DNA of 53,989 bases from Limimonas halophila (GTDB lineage Bacteria > Pseudomonadota > Alphaproteobacteria > Kiloniellales > Rhodovibrionaceae), in the NCBI RefSeq assembly GCF_900100655.1, contig NZ_FNCE01000012.1:2501-56489 (forward strand), written 5' to 3'. Below, one piece after another: positions 33,278 through 42,812 of the stretch; positions within the stretch are counted from its first letter, which is position 1, and every line of letters starts with the position of its first letter. Made by a program: the position numbers and the translations under genes. The notes beneath the pieces were generated by a model. It was not told the origin of the DNA, made no database searches, and was given only the letters and a program-made list of their open reading frames with translations.

Positions 33278-35121
33278 GCCCCGGCCTGGAGCTGCTCCTG
33301 GCGCTCGGCCAGCTCCAGCCAGCGCGTCTCCGCCTTGTCCAGGGCGTCTTGGGCGCGCCGGAGGGCGTCGCTGGCTTCCTGGAACTTGTCCGGCTGATTC
33401 TGCGCAAAGTCCGGGTCGGCGAGCTGCTCCTCCAGCTCGGCCACCTTGGTTTGCAGGCGCTCGATCTTGCCGGGCAGCTCGTCCAGCTCGCGCTTTTCCT
33501 TGTAGCTCAGCTTGTCGGGGCGCTCGCGCGCACGGTTTCCACCGCCGCCCTTGGCCTTCTTCTCCGCCTTCGTCTTGCGGCCGAGCGTGCTGCCGCCCAG
33601 CAGCTCCCCGTGCTGGCGCACCGCATCCGAATAGCCGCCGGGATACTCTTCCACGCGGCCGCCGTGCTCGACCGTGACGATCGAGGTCACGGTCTGGTCG
33701 AGGAAGTCGCGGTCGTGGCTGACGATCAGCAGCGTGCCGTCGTAATCGGCCAGGACGTCGCCCAGCAGGTCTAGCGTCTCCATGTCCAGGTCGTTGGTGG
33801 GCTCGTCCATGATGATGAGGTTGCTGGGCCGCGCGAACAGCTTGGCCAGGAGCAGGCGGTTGGTCTCCCCGCCCGACAGCGCGCGCACCGGCTGGCGCGC
33901 CTGCTCGTCCTCGAACAGGAAGTCGCGCAGGTAGGCGACGACGTGGCGCTGCTTGCCGCCCACGGTGACGGAGTCGCCGCCCTTGGGCGCCAGGGTTTCC
34001 CACAGCGTCGCGTTGGGGTCGAGCTGGGTGCGCCGCTGGTCGAAGTAGATCGGCTGTAGGTTGGTGCCGTGGCGCACCGTGCCGCTGTCCGGCGCCGTCT
34101 CGCCCGTCAGCAGGCGGATCAGCGAGGTCTTGCCCGCGCCGTTCGGGCCCACGATGCCGATGCGGTCGCCCTTGCGGATGCGGGTGGAGAAGCCGTCGGC
34201 CACGGTGACCGTCTCGCCGTCCTCGCGCGTGAAGCGCTTGGCGACGTCGCGGGCCTCGATCACGGTCTGCCCGCTGTCATCGGCCTGGGCGGCGTCGATC
34301 TTCAGGCTGCCGGGCTGGTTGGTGAGCATCTGCGCGCGGCTGGCGCGCAGGGCCTCCAGCTTGCGCACGCGGCCCATGTTGCGCCGGCGCCGGCCGGAGA
34401 TGCCCTGGTGCATCCACAGCTCTTCCTGCTTGATGCGGCGTTCCAGGCTTTCCAGCTGGCGGCGCTCTTCCGCCGCGACCTCCTCGGCCCAGTCGTCGAA
34501 GTGGGCGAAGCCCTTGTCCAGCCGGCGCAGACGCGCGCGGTCCAGCCAGAAGGTTATGCCGGTGACGGCGCGCAGGAAGGCGCGGTCGTGGCTGACCAGC
34601 ACCAGCGCGCCCTCGAAGCGCTTCAGCTCGCCTTCCAGCCAGGCGATGGTCGGCAGGTCCAGGTGGTTCGTGGGCTCGTCCAGCAGCAGCACGTCCGGGT
34701 CGGCGACGAGCGCGCGCGCCAGCGCCACGCGCCGGCCCTCGCCGCCGGAGAGGTGGCCCACGTCGCGCTCGGCCGGCAGGTCGAGGCGCGCCAGCACGGC
34801 GTCGACGCGGTGCTGCTCGTCGGCGCGGTCCTCGGGCAGGCCGGCGGCGACGTGCTCGCTCACGCTGCGCCCGTCGGGCAGGTCCGGGTCCTGGGGCAGG
34901 TAGGCGACGCGCGCGCCGGGCTGGACGAAGCGTTCACCGCCGTCGAGGTCGAGTTCCCCCGCCAGGGCGCGCAGCAGCGTGGACTTGCCGCTGCCGTTGC
35001 GCCCCACGAGGCAGGCGTGTTCGCCGCGCGCCAGCGCCAGGTCGGCGTTCTCGGCGAGTGTTTGATGGCCGAGCGCCAGCGTGGCGCGCTTGAGCTGCAG
35101 GATCGGAGAGGGTGTTGCCAT
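33274..35121 (-). CDS. uup: ABC-F ATPase Uup
   Basis: A 615-residue soluble protein with two ABC domains and no membrane segments. Domain 1 has GRNGSGKS (40-47), LSGGEGRR and VLLLDEPTNHLD. Domain 2 has GPNGAGKT, LSGGETNR and LIIMDEPTNDLD. The C-terminal 75 residues form a charged coiled coil (ELDELPGKIERLQTKVAELE), the feature that separates Uup from EttA and the other ABC-F proteins. Known roles are in ribosome or DNA transactions such as suppression of precise transposon excision. It lies 6 bases after the J-domain gene and overlaps the amidase gene. Confidence 0.94.
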   Translation of the reverse strand: MATPSPILQLKRATLALGHQTLAENADLALARGEHACLVGRNGSGKSTLLRALAGELDLDGGERFVQPGARVAYLPQDPDLPDGRSVSEHVAAGLPEDRADEQHRVDAVLARLDLPAERDVGHLSGGEGRRVALARALVADPDVLLLDEPTNHLDLPTIAWLEGELKRFEGALVLVSHDRAFLRAVTGITFWLDRARLRRLDKGFAHFDDWAEEVAAEERRQLESLERRIKQEELWMHQGISGRRRRNMGRVRKLEALRASRAQMLTNQPGSLKIDAAQADDSGQTVIEARDVAKRFTREDGETVTVADGFSTRIRKGDRIGIVGPNGAGKTSLIRLLTGETAPDSGTVRHGTNLQPIYFDQRRTQLDPNATLWETLAPKGGDSVTVGGKQRHVVAYLRDFLFEDEQARQPVRALSGGETNRLLLAKLFARPSNLIIMDEPTNDLDMETLDLLGDVLADYDGTLLIVSHDRDFLDQTVTSIVTVEHGGRVEEYPGGYSDAVRQHGELLGGSTLGRKTKAEKKAKGGGGNRARERPDKLSYKEKRELDELPGKIERLQTKVAELEEQLADPDFAQNQPDKFQEASDALRRAQDALDKAETRWLELAERQEQLQAGA

Positions 35122-35127
35122 GAATGC

Positions 35128-35904
35128 TCAGGTCAGGCCGCGTTGCTTGCGGATCGTTTCGAAGGCTTCGTTGATGGTGGCCAGCTTGTCGTTGGCCGTG
35201 TCCACGAACTCGCGCGGCATCCCCTGGGCCGTCAGGCGGTCGGGGTGGTTTTCCCGCACCAGCTGGCGATAGGCAGCCTTGATGTCGGCATCCGAGGCGT
35301 CGGGATCAACGCCCAGAACCGTATACGGGTTGTCGGGGCCCTCCGGCATGTTGCCGGCGTAGACGCGCTCCCACGCCGCCTGGTCGAGCGCGAAGATGCG
35401 GGCCAGATCGCGCAGGTAGGCCAGCTCGCCCTCGGTCACCACGCCGTCGGCACGGGCGATGTGGAAGAGGCCGTTGAGCAGCTCCTCCAGCACGTGCGGG
35501 CTGTGGCGGAAGAGGCGCGCCATCTGCTTGGCGTAGGGCTCGTAGCCGCGCGAGTCGCGGCGCGCCTGGTTGAAGATGCGCCCGACGTTGTCGAGTTCCT
35601 CGGGCGGGACGTGGAAGACCTCGCGGAAGGCGCGGATCTCCGAGCGGCGCACGGTGCCGTCGGCCTTCGCCATCTTGGCGCCCAGGACGATCACGGCGAT
35701 CGTGAAGGCGATCTTGCGGGTGTTGTCGTCGGTGTCGTGGGACGCCTCGGCGTCGCCGATGGGGCCGTCGGTGCCCACGAGGCGCTGGGTCGTGGAGCGC
35801 ACGTGGTCAACGGCGTGCCCGGCCAGCCCGCCGAGAAGGGCGCCCAACGGCCCGCCCAGGGCGAAGCCGGTCGCACCGCCCAGAAGTTTGCCCCAGATCG
35901 ACAT
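35128..35904 (-). CDS. DjlA-like TerB / J-domain protein
   Basis: A 258-residue protein. The N-terminus is glycine-rich and hydrophobic (LLGGATGFALGGPLGALLGG, about 7-26), as in membrane-linked DjlA. A TerB-like helical domain follows (FTIAVIVLGAKMAKADGTVRRSE and ADGVVTEGELAYLRDLA). The C-terminal J domain contains NPYTVLGVDPDAS and the HPD tripeptide in ENHPDRL, which stimulates DnaK. ATG at 35902-35904 (MSIWGKLLGG) is the family-like start. The frame stays open upstream to 36162 through the 36-bp repeats, so a longer form is formally possible. Confidence 0.88.
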   Translation of the reverse strand: MSIWGKLLGGATGFALGGPLGALLGGLAGHAVDHVRSTTQRLVGTDGPIGDAEASHDTDDNTRKIAFTIAVIVLGAKMAKADGTVRRSEIRAFREVFHVPPEELDNVGRIFNQARRDSRGYEPYAKQMARLFRHSPHVLEELLNGLFHIARADGVVTEGELAYLRDLARIFALDQAAWERVYAGNMPEGPDNPYTVLGVDPDASDADIKAAYRQLVRENHPDRLTAQGMPREFVDTANDKLATINEAFETIRKQRGLT

Positions 35905-35958
35905 CCCGCGTGCCGGGCTCCTGCCTCTTGGGGGTGTTTGTTTCACGCTGGTGCCCGC

Positions 35959-36102
35959 GCGCGCAAGGGGACCGAGCGCGACCCGAAAAAAGGTGCGCGC
36001 AAGGGGACCGAGCGCGACCCGAAAAAAGCTGCGCGCAAGGGGACCGAGCGCGACCCGAAAAAAGCTGCGCGCACGGGGACCGAGCGCGCGGGCGGGCCGT
36101 TC
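35959..36102. repeat. 36-bp minisatellite, about four copies
   Basis: Units begin at 35959, 35995, 36031 and 36067, each starting GCGCGCAAGGGGACCGAGCG. The last unit has a C for an A and diverges after about 20 bases. Each of the first three ends in CCCGAAAAAA plus three or four bases. The 36-base period is 12 codons, so reading frames stay open on both strands (for example LGPLARSFFRVA on minus). It lies just upstream of the J-domain gene. Confidence 0.95.
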
Positions 36103-36478
36103 GGCGCCGCGACCGCGCCGGCACGCGCCGAACGCGCAAGAAATGCGCGCTCGTTGATACATTCGAGCAAGATTGTTGCTTTATTTCCAGCCGAATGTTT
36201 ATGCATGTAAATCTTTTGGTGCGTTCCGGCGGGGTAGAGTGCGTTGATATGGTGCGCTGCAAACGATAGGGTGCCGCTCGTGCTGCGGCGCACAACCGCG
36301 CGGCGGTCAAGGGCGTGCGTCCCTTGGTCCGGCCCGCACCGCCGCGGCCGGCGCGCCACGCCCGGGCGCCAGCGCGGGGCCGTGGGGCGCGTGCTGTTGA
36401 CGCACGTCAGGCAGGAGTCACCCGCCGCCCGCGCCCGCCGGCGCGGCGGCGGCCCAACAACGGGGAGAGGGCACGCCA
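36103..36478 (+). other. Divergent intergenic region upstream of isocitrate lyase
   Basis: A non-coding region with an AT-rich core at about 36150-36260, likely to hold promoters for aceA (plus) and the J-domain operon (minus). A possible plus-strand promoter is TTGCTT (about 36176-36181), a 17-base spacer and TTATGC. The near-palindrome TTTATGCATGTAAA at 36198-36211 could be an operator. From 36260 to 36460 it is GC-rich leader. No gene is seen. Confidence 0.45.
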
Positions 36479-37777
36479 ATGGTGGCAGACGATCTCGGGC
36501 TCTCCGAGGAGCTGAAGGCCCGGCGTTTCGAGGGCATCAAGCGCGACTACACCCAGGAGGACGTGCGCCGGCTCCAGGGCTCGGTGCAGGTCAAGCACAC
36601 CCTGGCCGAGCGCGGCGCCTGGCGCCTGTGGAAGGACCTGAACGAGCGCGACTACGTCCACGCGCTCGGCACCTACACGGGCAATCAGGCCGTGCAGATG
36701 GCCAAGGCCGGGCTGCGCTCGATCTACCTCTCGGGCTGGCAGGTCGCGGCCGACGCCAACCTGGCCTCGCAGACCTATCCGGACCAGTCGCTGTACCCGT
36801 CCAACTCGGTGCCGGCGATGGTGAACCGCATCAACGAGGCCTTCCGCCGCGCCGACCAGATCCAGACCATGGAGAACATGGACGGCGGCAACGCCGGCAA
36901 CATCGACTATTTCCTGCCGATCATGGCGGACGCCGAGGCCGGCTTCGGCGGCACGCTCAACGCCTTCGAGTTGATGCGCTGGATGATCGAGGCGGGCGCC
37001 GCGGGCGTCCACTTCGAGGACCAGCTCGCCTCGGAGAAGAAGTGCGGCCACCTGGGCGGCAAGGTGCTGGTGCCCATCCGCAACTTTATCAAGACGCTCA
37101 ACGCCGCGCGCCTGGCCGCGGACGTCGAGGGCGTGCCGACCCTCATCGTCTCGCGCACGGACGCACAGTCGGCCCAGCTCATCACCTCCGACGTCGATGA
37201 GCGGGATCATCCCTTCATCGACTTCGACAACCGCACCGAGGAAGGCTTCTACCGCATCAAGCAGGGCCACGGCGTGGACTACTGCATCCACCGGCAGAAG
37301 ATCTTCGCCCCCTACGCCGACCTGCTGTGGTGGGAGACCTCGACCCCGGATCTCGACGAGGCGCGCCGCTTCGCCGAGGAGATTCACAAGCACTATCCGG
37401 GGAAGATGCTGGCCTACAACTGCTCGCCCAGCTTCAACTGGAAGCGCAACCTGGACGACGAGACCATCCGCAAGTTCCAGAAGGAGCTGGCGGCGATGGG
37501 CTACAAGTACCAGTTCGTCACCCTGGCCGGCTTCCACCAGATCCTGCACGGCGCCTTCGAGATGGCGCGCCAGTACCGCGAGCGCGGCATGGAGGCCTAC
37601 GCCGAGCTGCAGCAGGCCGAGTTCGAGTCCGAGCAGTACGGCTACACCGCCACGCGCCACCAGCGCGAGGTGGGCACGGGCTACTTCGACGCCGTGAACA
37701 TGGCGATCAAGGGCGAGGATTCGGGAACCGGCGCGATGGCCGGATCCACGGAAACCTCGCAATTCAAGAAGGACTAA
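36479..37777 (+). CDS. aceA: Isocitrate lyase
   Basis: A 432-residue enzyme that splits isocitrate into succinate and glyoxylate, the first step of the glyoxylate shunt. The catalytic signature KKCGH is at 187-191 with Cys189. Substrate and metal blocks [34 protein letters not shown] and YNCSPSFNW are intact. Length equals the short (about 430-residue) class. ATG follows GGGGAGAGGG. Malate synthase G lies downstream beyond a terminator, so the two form a glyoxylate module but probably not one transcript. Confidence 0.98.
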   Translation: MVADDLGLSEELKARRFEGIKRDYTQEDVRRLQGSVQVKHTLAERGAWRLWKDLNERDYVHALGTYTGNQAVQMAKAGLRSIYLSGWQVAADANLASQTYPDQSLYPSNSVPAMVNRINEAFRRADQIQTMENMDGGNAGNIDYFLPIMADAEAGFGGTLNAFELMRWMIEAGAAGVHFEDQLASEKKCGHLGGKVLVPIRNFIKTLNAARLAADVEGVPTLIVSRTDAQSAQLITSDVDERDHPFIDFDNRTEEGFYRIKQGHGVDYCIHRQKIFAPYADLLWWETSTPDLDEARRFAEEIHKHYPGKMLAYNCSPSFNWKRNLDDETIRKFQKELAAMGYKYQFVTLAGFHQILHGAFEMARQYRERGMEAYAELQQAEFESEQYGYTATRHQREVGTGYFDAVNMAIKGEDSGTGAMAGSTETSQFKKD

Positions 37778-37794
37778 CCGCGGACACCGCGGCC

Positions 37795-37824
37795 GGGCCG
37801 GGCGCCACGCCCGGCCCTTTTTTT
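37795..37824 (+). terminator. Intrinsic terminator after isocitrate lyase
   Basis: A perfect 10-bp stem (GGGCCGGGCG at 37795-37804 with CGCCCGGCCC at 37808-37817) and a CCA loop are followed by seven T residues. It lies 18 bases after the aceA stop and 51 bases before glcB. Confidence 0.95.
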
Positions 37825-37874
37825 GACGAAGAACACATCCGAGAATGGGTGGGGTCCACAGGGGAGGTGCAAGG

Positions 37875-40067
37875 ATGCGCGCGTACGGTCGCCTGCAGAT
37901 CGCGCCGGAGCTGGACAGCTTCGTCCGCGAGGAAGCCCTGCCGGGCACGGGGCTGGATGCCGAAACCCTCTGGGGCGCTTTCGATCGCCTCGTTCACGAC
38001 ATGGCGCCGCGCAACCGCGAGCTGGTCGCCCAGCGCGCCGAGCTTCAGCGCCGGCTGGACGCTTGGCACCGCGAGCACCGCCACGGCGCCCACGATCACG
38101 CGCAGTACAAGCGGTTTCTGGAGGATATCGGCTACCTGAAGGCGGAACCGGGCGAGGTGCGCGTCACCACCGCCAACGTCGACGCCGAGATCGGCGAGGT
38201 GGCGGCGCCGCAGCTGGTCGTGCCGGTCTCCAACGCGCGCTTCGCCCTCAACGCGGCCAACGCGCGCTGGGGCAGCCTCTACGACGCGCTCTACGGCAGC
38301 GACGCCATTCCGGAGACGGACGGCGCCGAGCGCGGCGAAACCTACAATCCCAAGCGCGGCGAGAAGGTCGTCGCCTGGGTGCGGGACTTCCTCGACGGCG
38401 CCGCGCCGCTGGCGACGGGCTCGCACCGCAATTCGGCCCGCTACGCCGTGCAGGGCGGCCGGCTGATGGTCGAGCTGGACGACGGCACGCGCACGGAGCT
38501 GGCCGACGGCGCGCAATTCGCCGGCTACAGCGGCGATGCCGCCGAGCCGGCTGCGATCCTGCTGCAGCACCACGGTCTGTCCATGGAGATCCAGATCGAC
38601 CGCAGCACGCGCGTGGGCGGCAACGACCCGGCGGGCGTTTCCGACGTCGTGGTCGAGGCCGCGGTCACCACGATCATGGACTGCGAGGACTCGGTCGCGG
38701 CCGTGGACGCCGCGGACAAGGTGCATGTCTACCGCAACTGGCTCGGCCTTATGACGGGCACGCTGTCCGAGAGCTTCACCAAGGGCGGGCGCTTCATGGA
38801 GCGCACGCTGGCCGCCGACCGCCACTACACCGCGCCGGACGGCAGCGAGCTGACGCTGCACGGGCGCAGCCTGATGCTGGTGCGCAACGTCGGCCCGCTG
38901 ATGACGACCGACGCCGTGTTGGACCAGGACGGCGCGCCCATTCCGGAGGAGCTGCTGGACGGCCTCATCACCTCGCTGATCGCCTGCCACGACCTCGCCG
39001 GGCGCACGCGGCTGAAGAACTCGCGCGCGGGCTCGGTCTACATCGTCAAGCCGAAGCTCCACGGGCCGGACGAGGCGGCCTACGAGAACGAGCTTTTCGC
39101 CCGCATCGAGGACGTGCTCGGCCTGGCGCGCAACACGCTCAAGATGGGGCTGATGGACGAGGAGCGCCGCACCTCGGCGAACCTCAAGGCCTGCATCGCC
39201 GAGATTTCCGAGCGCGTCGTCTTCATCAACACCGGCTTCCTCGACCGCACGGGCGACGAGATCCACACCGACATGGAAGCCGGCCCCGCGGTGCGGAAGG
39301 CGGCCATGAAGGGCTCGGCGTGGCTGAACGCCTACGAGCAGCGCAACGTTGCCATCGGCCTGGACTGCGGGCTGCCGGGCCACGCCCAGATCGGCAAGGG
39401 CATGTGGGCCAAGCCCGACCACATGGCGGCAATGCTTGAGGACAAGATCGGCCACCCGCGCGCCGGTGCAACCACGGCCTGGGTGCCGTCGCCCACGGCG
39501 GCGACGCTGCACGCCATCCACTACCATCAGGTCGACGTCTTCGCGCGCCAGCGGGAACTGGTGGGCGCCACGCCGCCGAGCCTGGACGAGCTGCTGACCT
39601 TGCCGCTGGGCGACCGCGAGGCCTGGACGCAGGAAGACATCCAGCAGGAGCTGGACAACAACGCGCAGAGCCTGCTCGGCTACGTCGTGCGCTGGGTGGA
39701 GCAGGGTGTCGGCTGCTCCAAGGTGCCGGACATCGACGACGTGGCGCTGATGGAGGACCGCGCCACGCTGCGCATCAACAGCCAGCACATCGTCAACTGG
39801 CTGCTGCACGGCGTGTGCAGCGAGGAGCAGGTGATGGCGACGCTCAAGCGCATGGCCGAGGTGGTGGACCGCCAGAACCAGGGCGATCCCAACTACAAGC
39901 CCATGTCCGCCGACTTCGGCACCAGCGTGGCCTTCCGCGCCGCCTGCGACCTCGTCTTCCAGGGGCGCGAGCAGCCCAACGGCTACACCGAGCCCATCCT
40001 CCACGCGCGCCGCGCCGAGGCCAAGGCGGGCCGTGTGACCACCGCACCCGTCCGGCCGCGCGAGTGA
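37875..40067 (+). CDS. glcB: Malate synthase G
   Basis: A 730-residue enzyme that condenses glyoxylate with acetyl-CoA to malate. Its length is that of isoform G; isoform A is about 530 residues. Recognisable blocks are [64 protein letters not shown] and [16 protein letters not shown], and the C-terminal [24 protein letters not shown] at 37875 is preceded by GGGGAGG at good spacing; an earlier in-frame ATG would add 10 residues and lacks this site. It has the leader after the aceA terminator to itself, so it may have its own promoter. Confidence 0.97.
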   Translation: MRAYGRLQIAPELDSFVREEALPGTGLDAETLWGAFDRLVHDMAPRNRELVAQRAELQRRLDAWHREHRHGAHDHAQYKRFLEDIGYLKAEPGEVRVTTANVDAEIGEVAAPQLVVPVSNARFALNAANARWGSLYDALYGSDAIPETDGAERGETYNPKRGEKVVAWVRDFLDGAAPLATGSHRNSARYAVQGGRLMVELDDGTRTELADGAQFAGYSGDAAEPAAILLQHHGLSMEIQIDRSTRVGGNDPAGVSDVVVEAAVTTIMDCEDSVAAVDAADKVHVYRNWLGLMTGTLSESFTKGGRFMERTLAADRHYTAPDGSELTLHGRSLMLVRNVGPLMTTDAVLDQDGAPIPEELLDGLITSLIACHDLAGRTRLKNSRAGSVYIVKPKLHGPDEAAYENELFARIEDVLGLARNTLKMGLMDEERRTSANLKACIAEISERVVFINTGFLDRTGDEIHTDMEAGPAVRKAAMKGSAWLNAYEQRNVAIGLDCGLPGHAQIGKGMWAKPDHMAAMLEDKIGHPRAGATTAWVPSPTAATLHAIHYHQVDVFARQRELVGATPPSLDELLTLPLGDREAWTQEDIQQELDNNAQSLLGYVVRWVEQGVGCSKVPDIDDVALMEDRATLRINSQHIVNWLLHGVCSEEQVMATLKRMAEVVDRQNQGDPNYKPMSADFGTSVAFRAACDLVFQGREQPNGYTEPILHARRAEAKAGRVTTAPVRPRE

Positions 40068-40224
40068 TCGGCTTGACCCGCACCGCACGCCCGCCGTTCG
40101 TCCCGGCGGGCGTGCGGCCGGGGCTTGATTGCGCGCGCACGGCGCTGCTAACCGCACACGAGGTGCCGTCGTGGTCGCGGGGCGACGGCGGTGCGTTGCA
40201 ACACCGCGCGGGTGGAGGCTTGCC

Positions 40225-41685
40225 GTGAAGCTCCAGCAGATCGCCATCGAGAACTACCGCAGCTTCGCCCAGGGCCACGTGGCGGACCTGGACGCCGTCA
40301 ACGTCCTCGCCGGGCCCAACGCCGCCGGCAAGTCCAACCTCTTCGCGGCGATCGAGGGCTTCTTCGGCTTCTTCGCCAGCACCAACATCGCCTACCGCGC
40401 GGACGCCTTCGCCGGGCAGCTGGACTTCCACAACGCCGCCACGGCCACGCCCATCACGATCACCTGCACCCTGGATCTGGGCGCCGACACCGCGAATGTG
40501 CTGGCGCGCTTGTGCCGCACGGCGCCGCACCTGGCGCAGTACGTGGAAACCAAGGTCGACACCGCGCGCCTGACCGTGGGGCTGACGACGAAGACCACGG
40601 AGACGGGCGAGCCCTTCACCTACGTCGCGCGGGTCGAGCTGGAAACGGACCGGCCCTACACGCTCTTGCACGTGCCCGCGGCCACGGCGGACGCGCTCTA
40701 CGCGCGCACGCAGGAAATCGCCGGCATCAGCGGCGAGCAGCGCAAGCTGCGGCGCTTCCTCAAGCGCTTCGACAGCGACGACTGGGACATGATCAAGGAG
40801 GCGGTGAAGCCGGAATACGCCGGCCGCGTGCGCATGAGCACCCACCGCATCATCGGCCGCCTGCTCGGCGCGGGCTCGGCGGAGTTGACCGAGCGCCTGG
40901 AGCAGCTCGTCCGCGACAGCGACGACTTCGACACCTTCGTGCACGCCGTCCAGGGCATCATCGACGACCTGGAGGGCGAGAAGAGCAACCTGGCCTTCCG
41001 CGACATCGAGGGCGAGGTGACGAGCTTCGCCGGCCCGGAAAGCGTGATCCCGGCGTTCTACAATGAGATCGCGCGCACCCTGGGCGGCGTGACGGTCACG
41101 CACCTGCGCGCGGACCGCCCCGGCATCGGCCAGCAGGACGCCGACAAGCTCCTCCAGCTCAAGATGCAGAAGGACGACGCCGGGCACTTCCGCCGCCTGC
41201 AACGAACCGCCCGCGACGTCCTGGGCGTGGAGCTGGACGCCTTCGCCGCGGCGGACGCGGACACGCGCACGGCCGTGGACCGCGTGCCCGCGCGCTTGGA
41301 CGTCGACGACATTCCCGTCGCGGCGGCGGGCGAGGGTGTGCACCAGGGCCTGCGCGTGGTGCTGGACAGCGACCTCTCGCGCCCGGACATCCTGCTGGTG
41401 GAAACGCCGGAGCGCGGGCTGTCGCCCGCCGTGGCGCGCCGCGTCGCGGGCTTCCTCGCCGCCCAGGGCGAGCACGCCCAGGTCTTCGCCACCACCCAGG
41501 CGCCGGGCGTGATCGACGCCGCCGCGCCCCGCCACGTCCACGCCGTCAGCAAGCCCGCCGGCACGGCCCCCGCCGGCACGGCCCCATCCGGCACGGCCCC
41601 ATCCGGCACGGCCGTGGAAACCGTGGACACCCGCACCGCCAGCGAGCGCCTCCGCGCCGACGATCCCGCGGTGAGGGGTGGGTGA
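40225..41685 (+). CDS. OLD/RecF-like AAA ATPase with altered catalytic motifs
   Basis: A 486-residue ATPase of the SMC/OLD-like (AAA_15/AAA_21) type. The N-terminus, IENYRSFAQGHVADLDAVNVLAGPNAAGKSN, has an intact Walker A. The C-terminal core aligns with this family but is altered. The Walker B region reads ILLVETPERGLSP where ILLIEEPENGLHP is usual, so the catalytic Glu is Thr. The switch reads TTQAPGVID where TTHSPxLLD is usual, so His is Gln. There is no TOPRIM domain. The tail carries AGTAP-type repeats. GTG at 40225 follows GGTGGAGG. Biological role unknown; it converges on the foreign-composition gene downstream. Confidence 0.8.
   Translation: MKLQQIAIENYRSFAQGHVADLDAVNVLAGPNAAGKSNLFAAIEGFFGFFASTNIAYRADAFAGQLDFHNAATATPITITCTLDLGADTANVLARLCRTAPHLAQYVETKVDTARLTVGLTTKTTETGEPFTYVARVELETDRPYTLLHVPAATADALYARTQEIAGISGEQRKLRRFLKRFDSDDWDMIKEAVKPEYAGRVRMSTHRIIGRLLGAGSAELTERLEQLVRDSDDFDTFVHAVQGIIDDLEGEKSNLAFRDIEGEVTSFAGPESVIPAFYNEIARTLGGVTVTHLRADRPGIGQQDADKLLQLKMQKDDAGHFRRLQRTARDVLGVELDAFAAADADTRTAVDRVPARLDVDDIPVAAAGEGVHQGLRVVLDSDLSRPDILLVETPERGLSPAVARRVAGFLAAQGEHAQVFATTQAPGVIDAAAPRHVHAVSKPAGTAPAGTAPSGTAPSGTAVETVDTRTASERLRADDPAVRGG
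41556..41613 (+). repeat. 15-bp in-frame tandem repeat in the ATPase gene
   Basis: Four units of CCGGCACGGCCCC plus two variable bases start at 41558, 41573, 41588 and 41603. They encode AGTAP, AGTAP, SGTAP, SGTAV. The array lies in the C-terminal tail after the ATPase core, so copy-number change would lengthen a flexible tail without breaking the frame. Confidence 0.9.
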
Positions 41686-41974
41686 ACCTGCAAACTTCGT
41701 CTTGGTCAACAGTTCAGCCGATCACACTCGAAGGCATTTTGCGAATCACTGGAGCGGTTGGCATTTGCAGGGTATGACGATAACGGGGGCTTTCCCTTAG
41801 GTTATCATAGCCGCTGCCCGTAATGGCCATTCACAAACCCTGTGCGAACGAGATTCGCTATTATAAGAATATACAGCATAGCCGAACGTGATAATCATTT
41901 TATTGGACCCTCCGGTTTTCGAGCAGTCTACTTGTAAGTGAACCTTAAAAAAATATATATATATAAACATCATA
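41686..41974. other. AT-rich intergenic region between convergent genes
   Basis: Composition drops sharply after the ATPase stop. It contains an A/TA tract near 41947-41966 and a weak inverted repeat GATAAC/GTTATC (about 41779-41806). The flanking genes converge, so terminators are expected; none is convincing. I find no ORF with support. Confidence 0.5.
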
Positions 41975-42781
41975 CTATGTGCTGTATTCATCTCCGATCG
42001 TCTCGTTCAGCCAGTCCAACACGCTTTTCGAGGGGTTGTATTCGATTAATCCACCGAATTTTGAAGTGAAATATTTTCTTTCTTGGATTTCATCAATAAA
42101 CGCAAGTTCGGTCACAGCGTCTAAGAGCCAAACATGAAGCCGTAAATTTTGGATGATAAAAGCTAGAGATTCTTCATCTTGCCTATAACTAGTTGGACGC
42201 TCCGTTTCGGCATGACTTTGGTTTACATGAACGAATCTGTCACTTAAAAGTCCATACATATGACCAAAATCTGGAAAAATCTTTTTAAATGCTCTCATCA
42301 TCTCGTTGTGCTTTATGTTTCCTTTATAAAATCTTTCTAGTCCTTCTTCTTCTGACAAGATGTATACAACAGTCATCAGAAGCTCATCCATGTTTCGTGT
42401 CATTATAGCGTGCTGCTTTCTGAATCCTCTTCTCGCCAAATCTACACTGGCTGTGAAACTGACCATTGCTTGATCGATAAGATTTATGCATGAATGTTTT
42501 AATTTATCATCTGATTTATTTAAAAGTTGTTTTTGAACATATAAAATTTCTATTACATTGCTGTAAAACGCACTAATTTTCCATAACTGATCACGCGCAA
42601 TCTCGTCAAACGATTCTTCCACAACTCGTGCGTCGCGAGATATAGAGTTTATCAGGGTGTCGTTGGTTACGATAAAAGATTTCCCTGATTTTTTGAAATT
42701 GTGGAAGTTCTTAGAAAGCGATCCGCAACAGTTTTTCCAGCGAAGTCCGCTTCCGCAGATGCATAATTCATTACGTCTCAT
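41975..42781 (-). CDS. SEC-C zinc-motif protein of unknown function, foreign composition
   Basis: A 268-residue protein that starts with a SEC-C zinc-binding motif, NELCICGSGLRWKNCCG (residues 4-20), as found at the C-terminus of SecA and in many small uncharacterised proteins. The rest is mostly helical and has no motif I recognise; residues around 60-190 are rich in Leu, Ile, Asp and Glu. Base composition is roughly 35-40% GC by eye against about 70% around it, with codons such as TTA, AAA and ATA used freely, so recent transfer is likely. It begins 31 bases after the XRE gene on the same strand and may share its transcript. SEC-C proteins often occur in defence or mobile islands, but no such function can be shown here. 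Confidence 0.82.
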   Translation of the reverse strand: MRRNELCICGSGLRWKNCCGSLSKNFHNFKKSGKSFIVTNDTLINSISRDARVVEESFDEIARDQLWKISAFYSNVIEILYVQKQLLNKSDDKLKHSCINLIDQAMVSFTASVDLARRGFRKQHAIMTRNMDELLMTVVYILSEEEGLERFYKGNIKHNEMMRAFKKIFPDFGHMYGLLSDRFVHVNQSHAETERPTSYRQDEESLAFIIQNLRLHVWLLDAVTELAFIDEIQERKYFTSKFGGLIEYNPSKSVLDWLNETIGDEYST

Positions 42782-42812
42782 ATCGCCGTTTTCCCGTTGT
42801 ATTAACTGTTAT

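Noticed and set aside
35959-36102. Possible CRISPR array
   Set aside because: The 36-bp units are directly adjacent with no unique spacers, and no cas genes are present. It is a minisatellite.
40191-41066. Second plus-frame ORF overlapping the ATPase gene
   Set aside because: It is Arg/His-rich and frame-shifted against the conserved Walker A-bearing frame, so it is a shadow.
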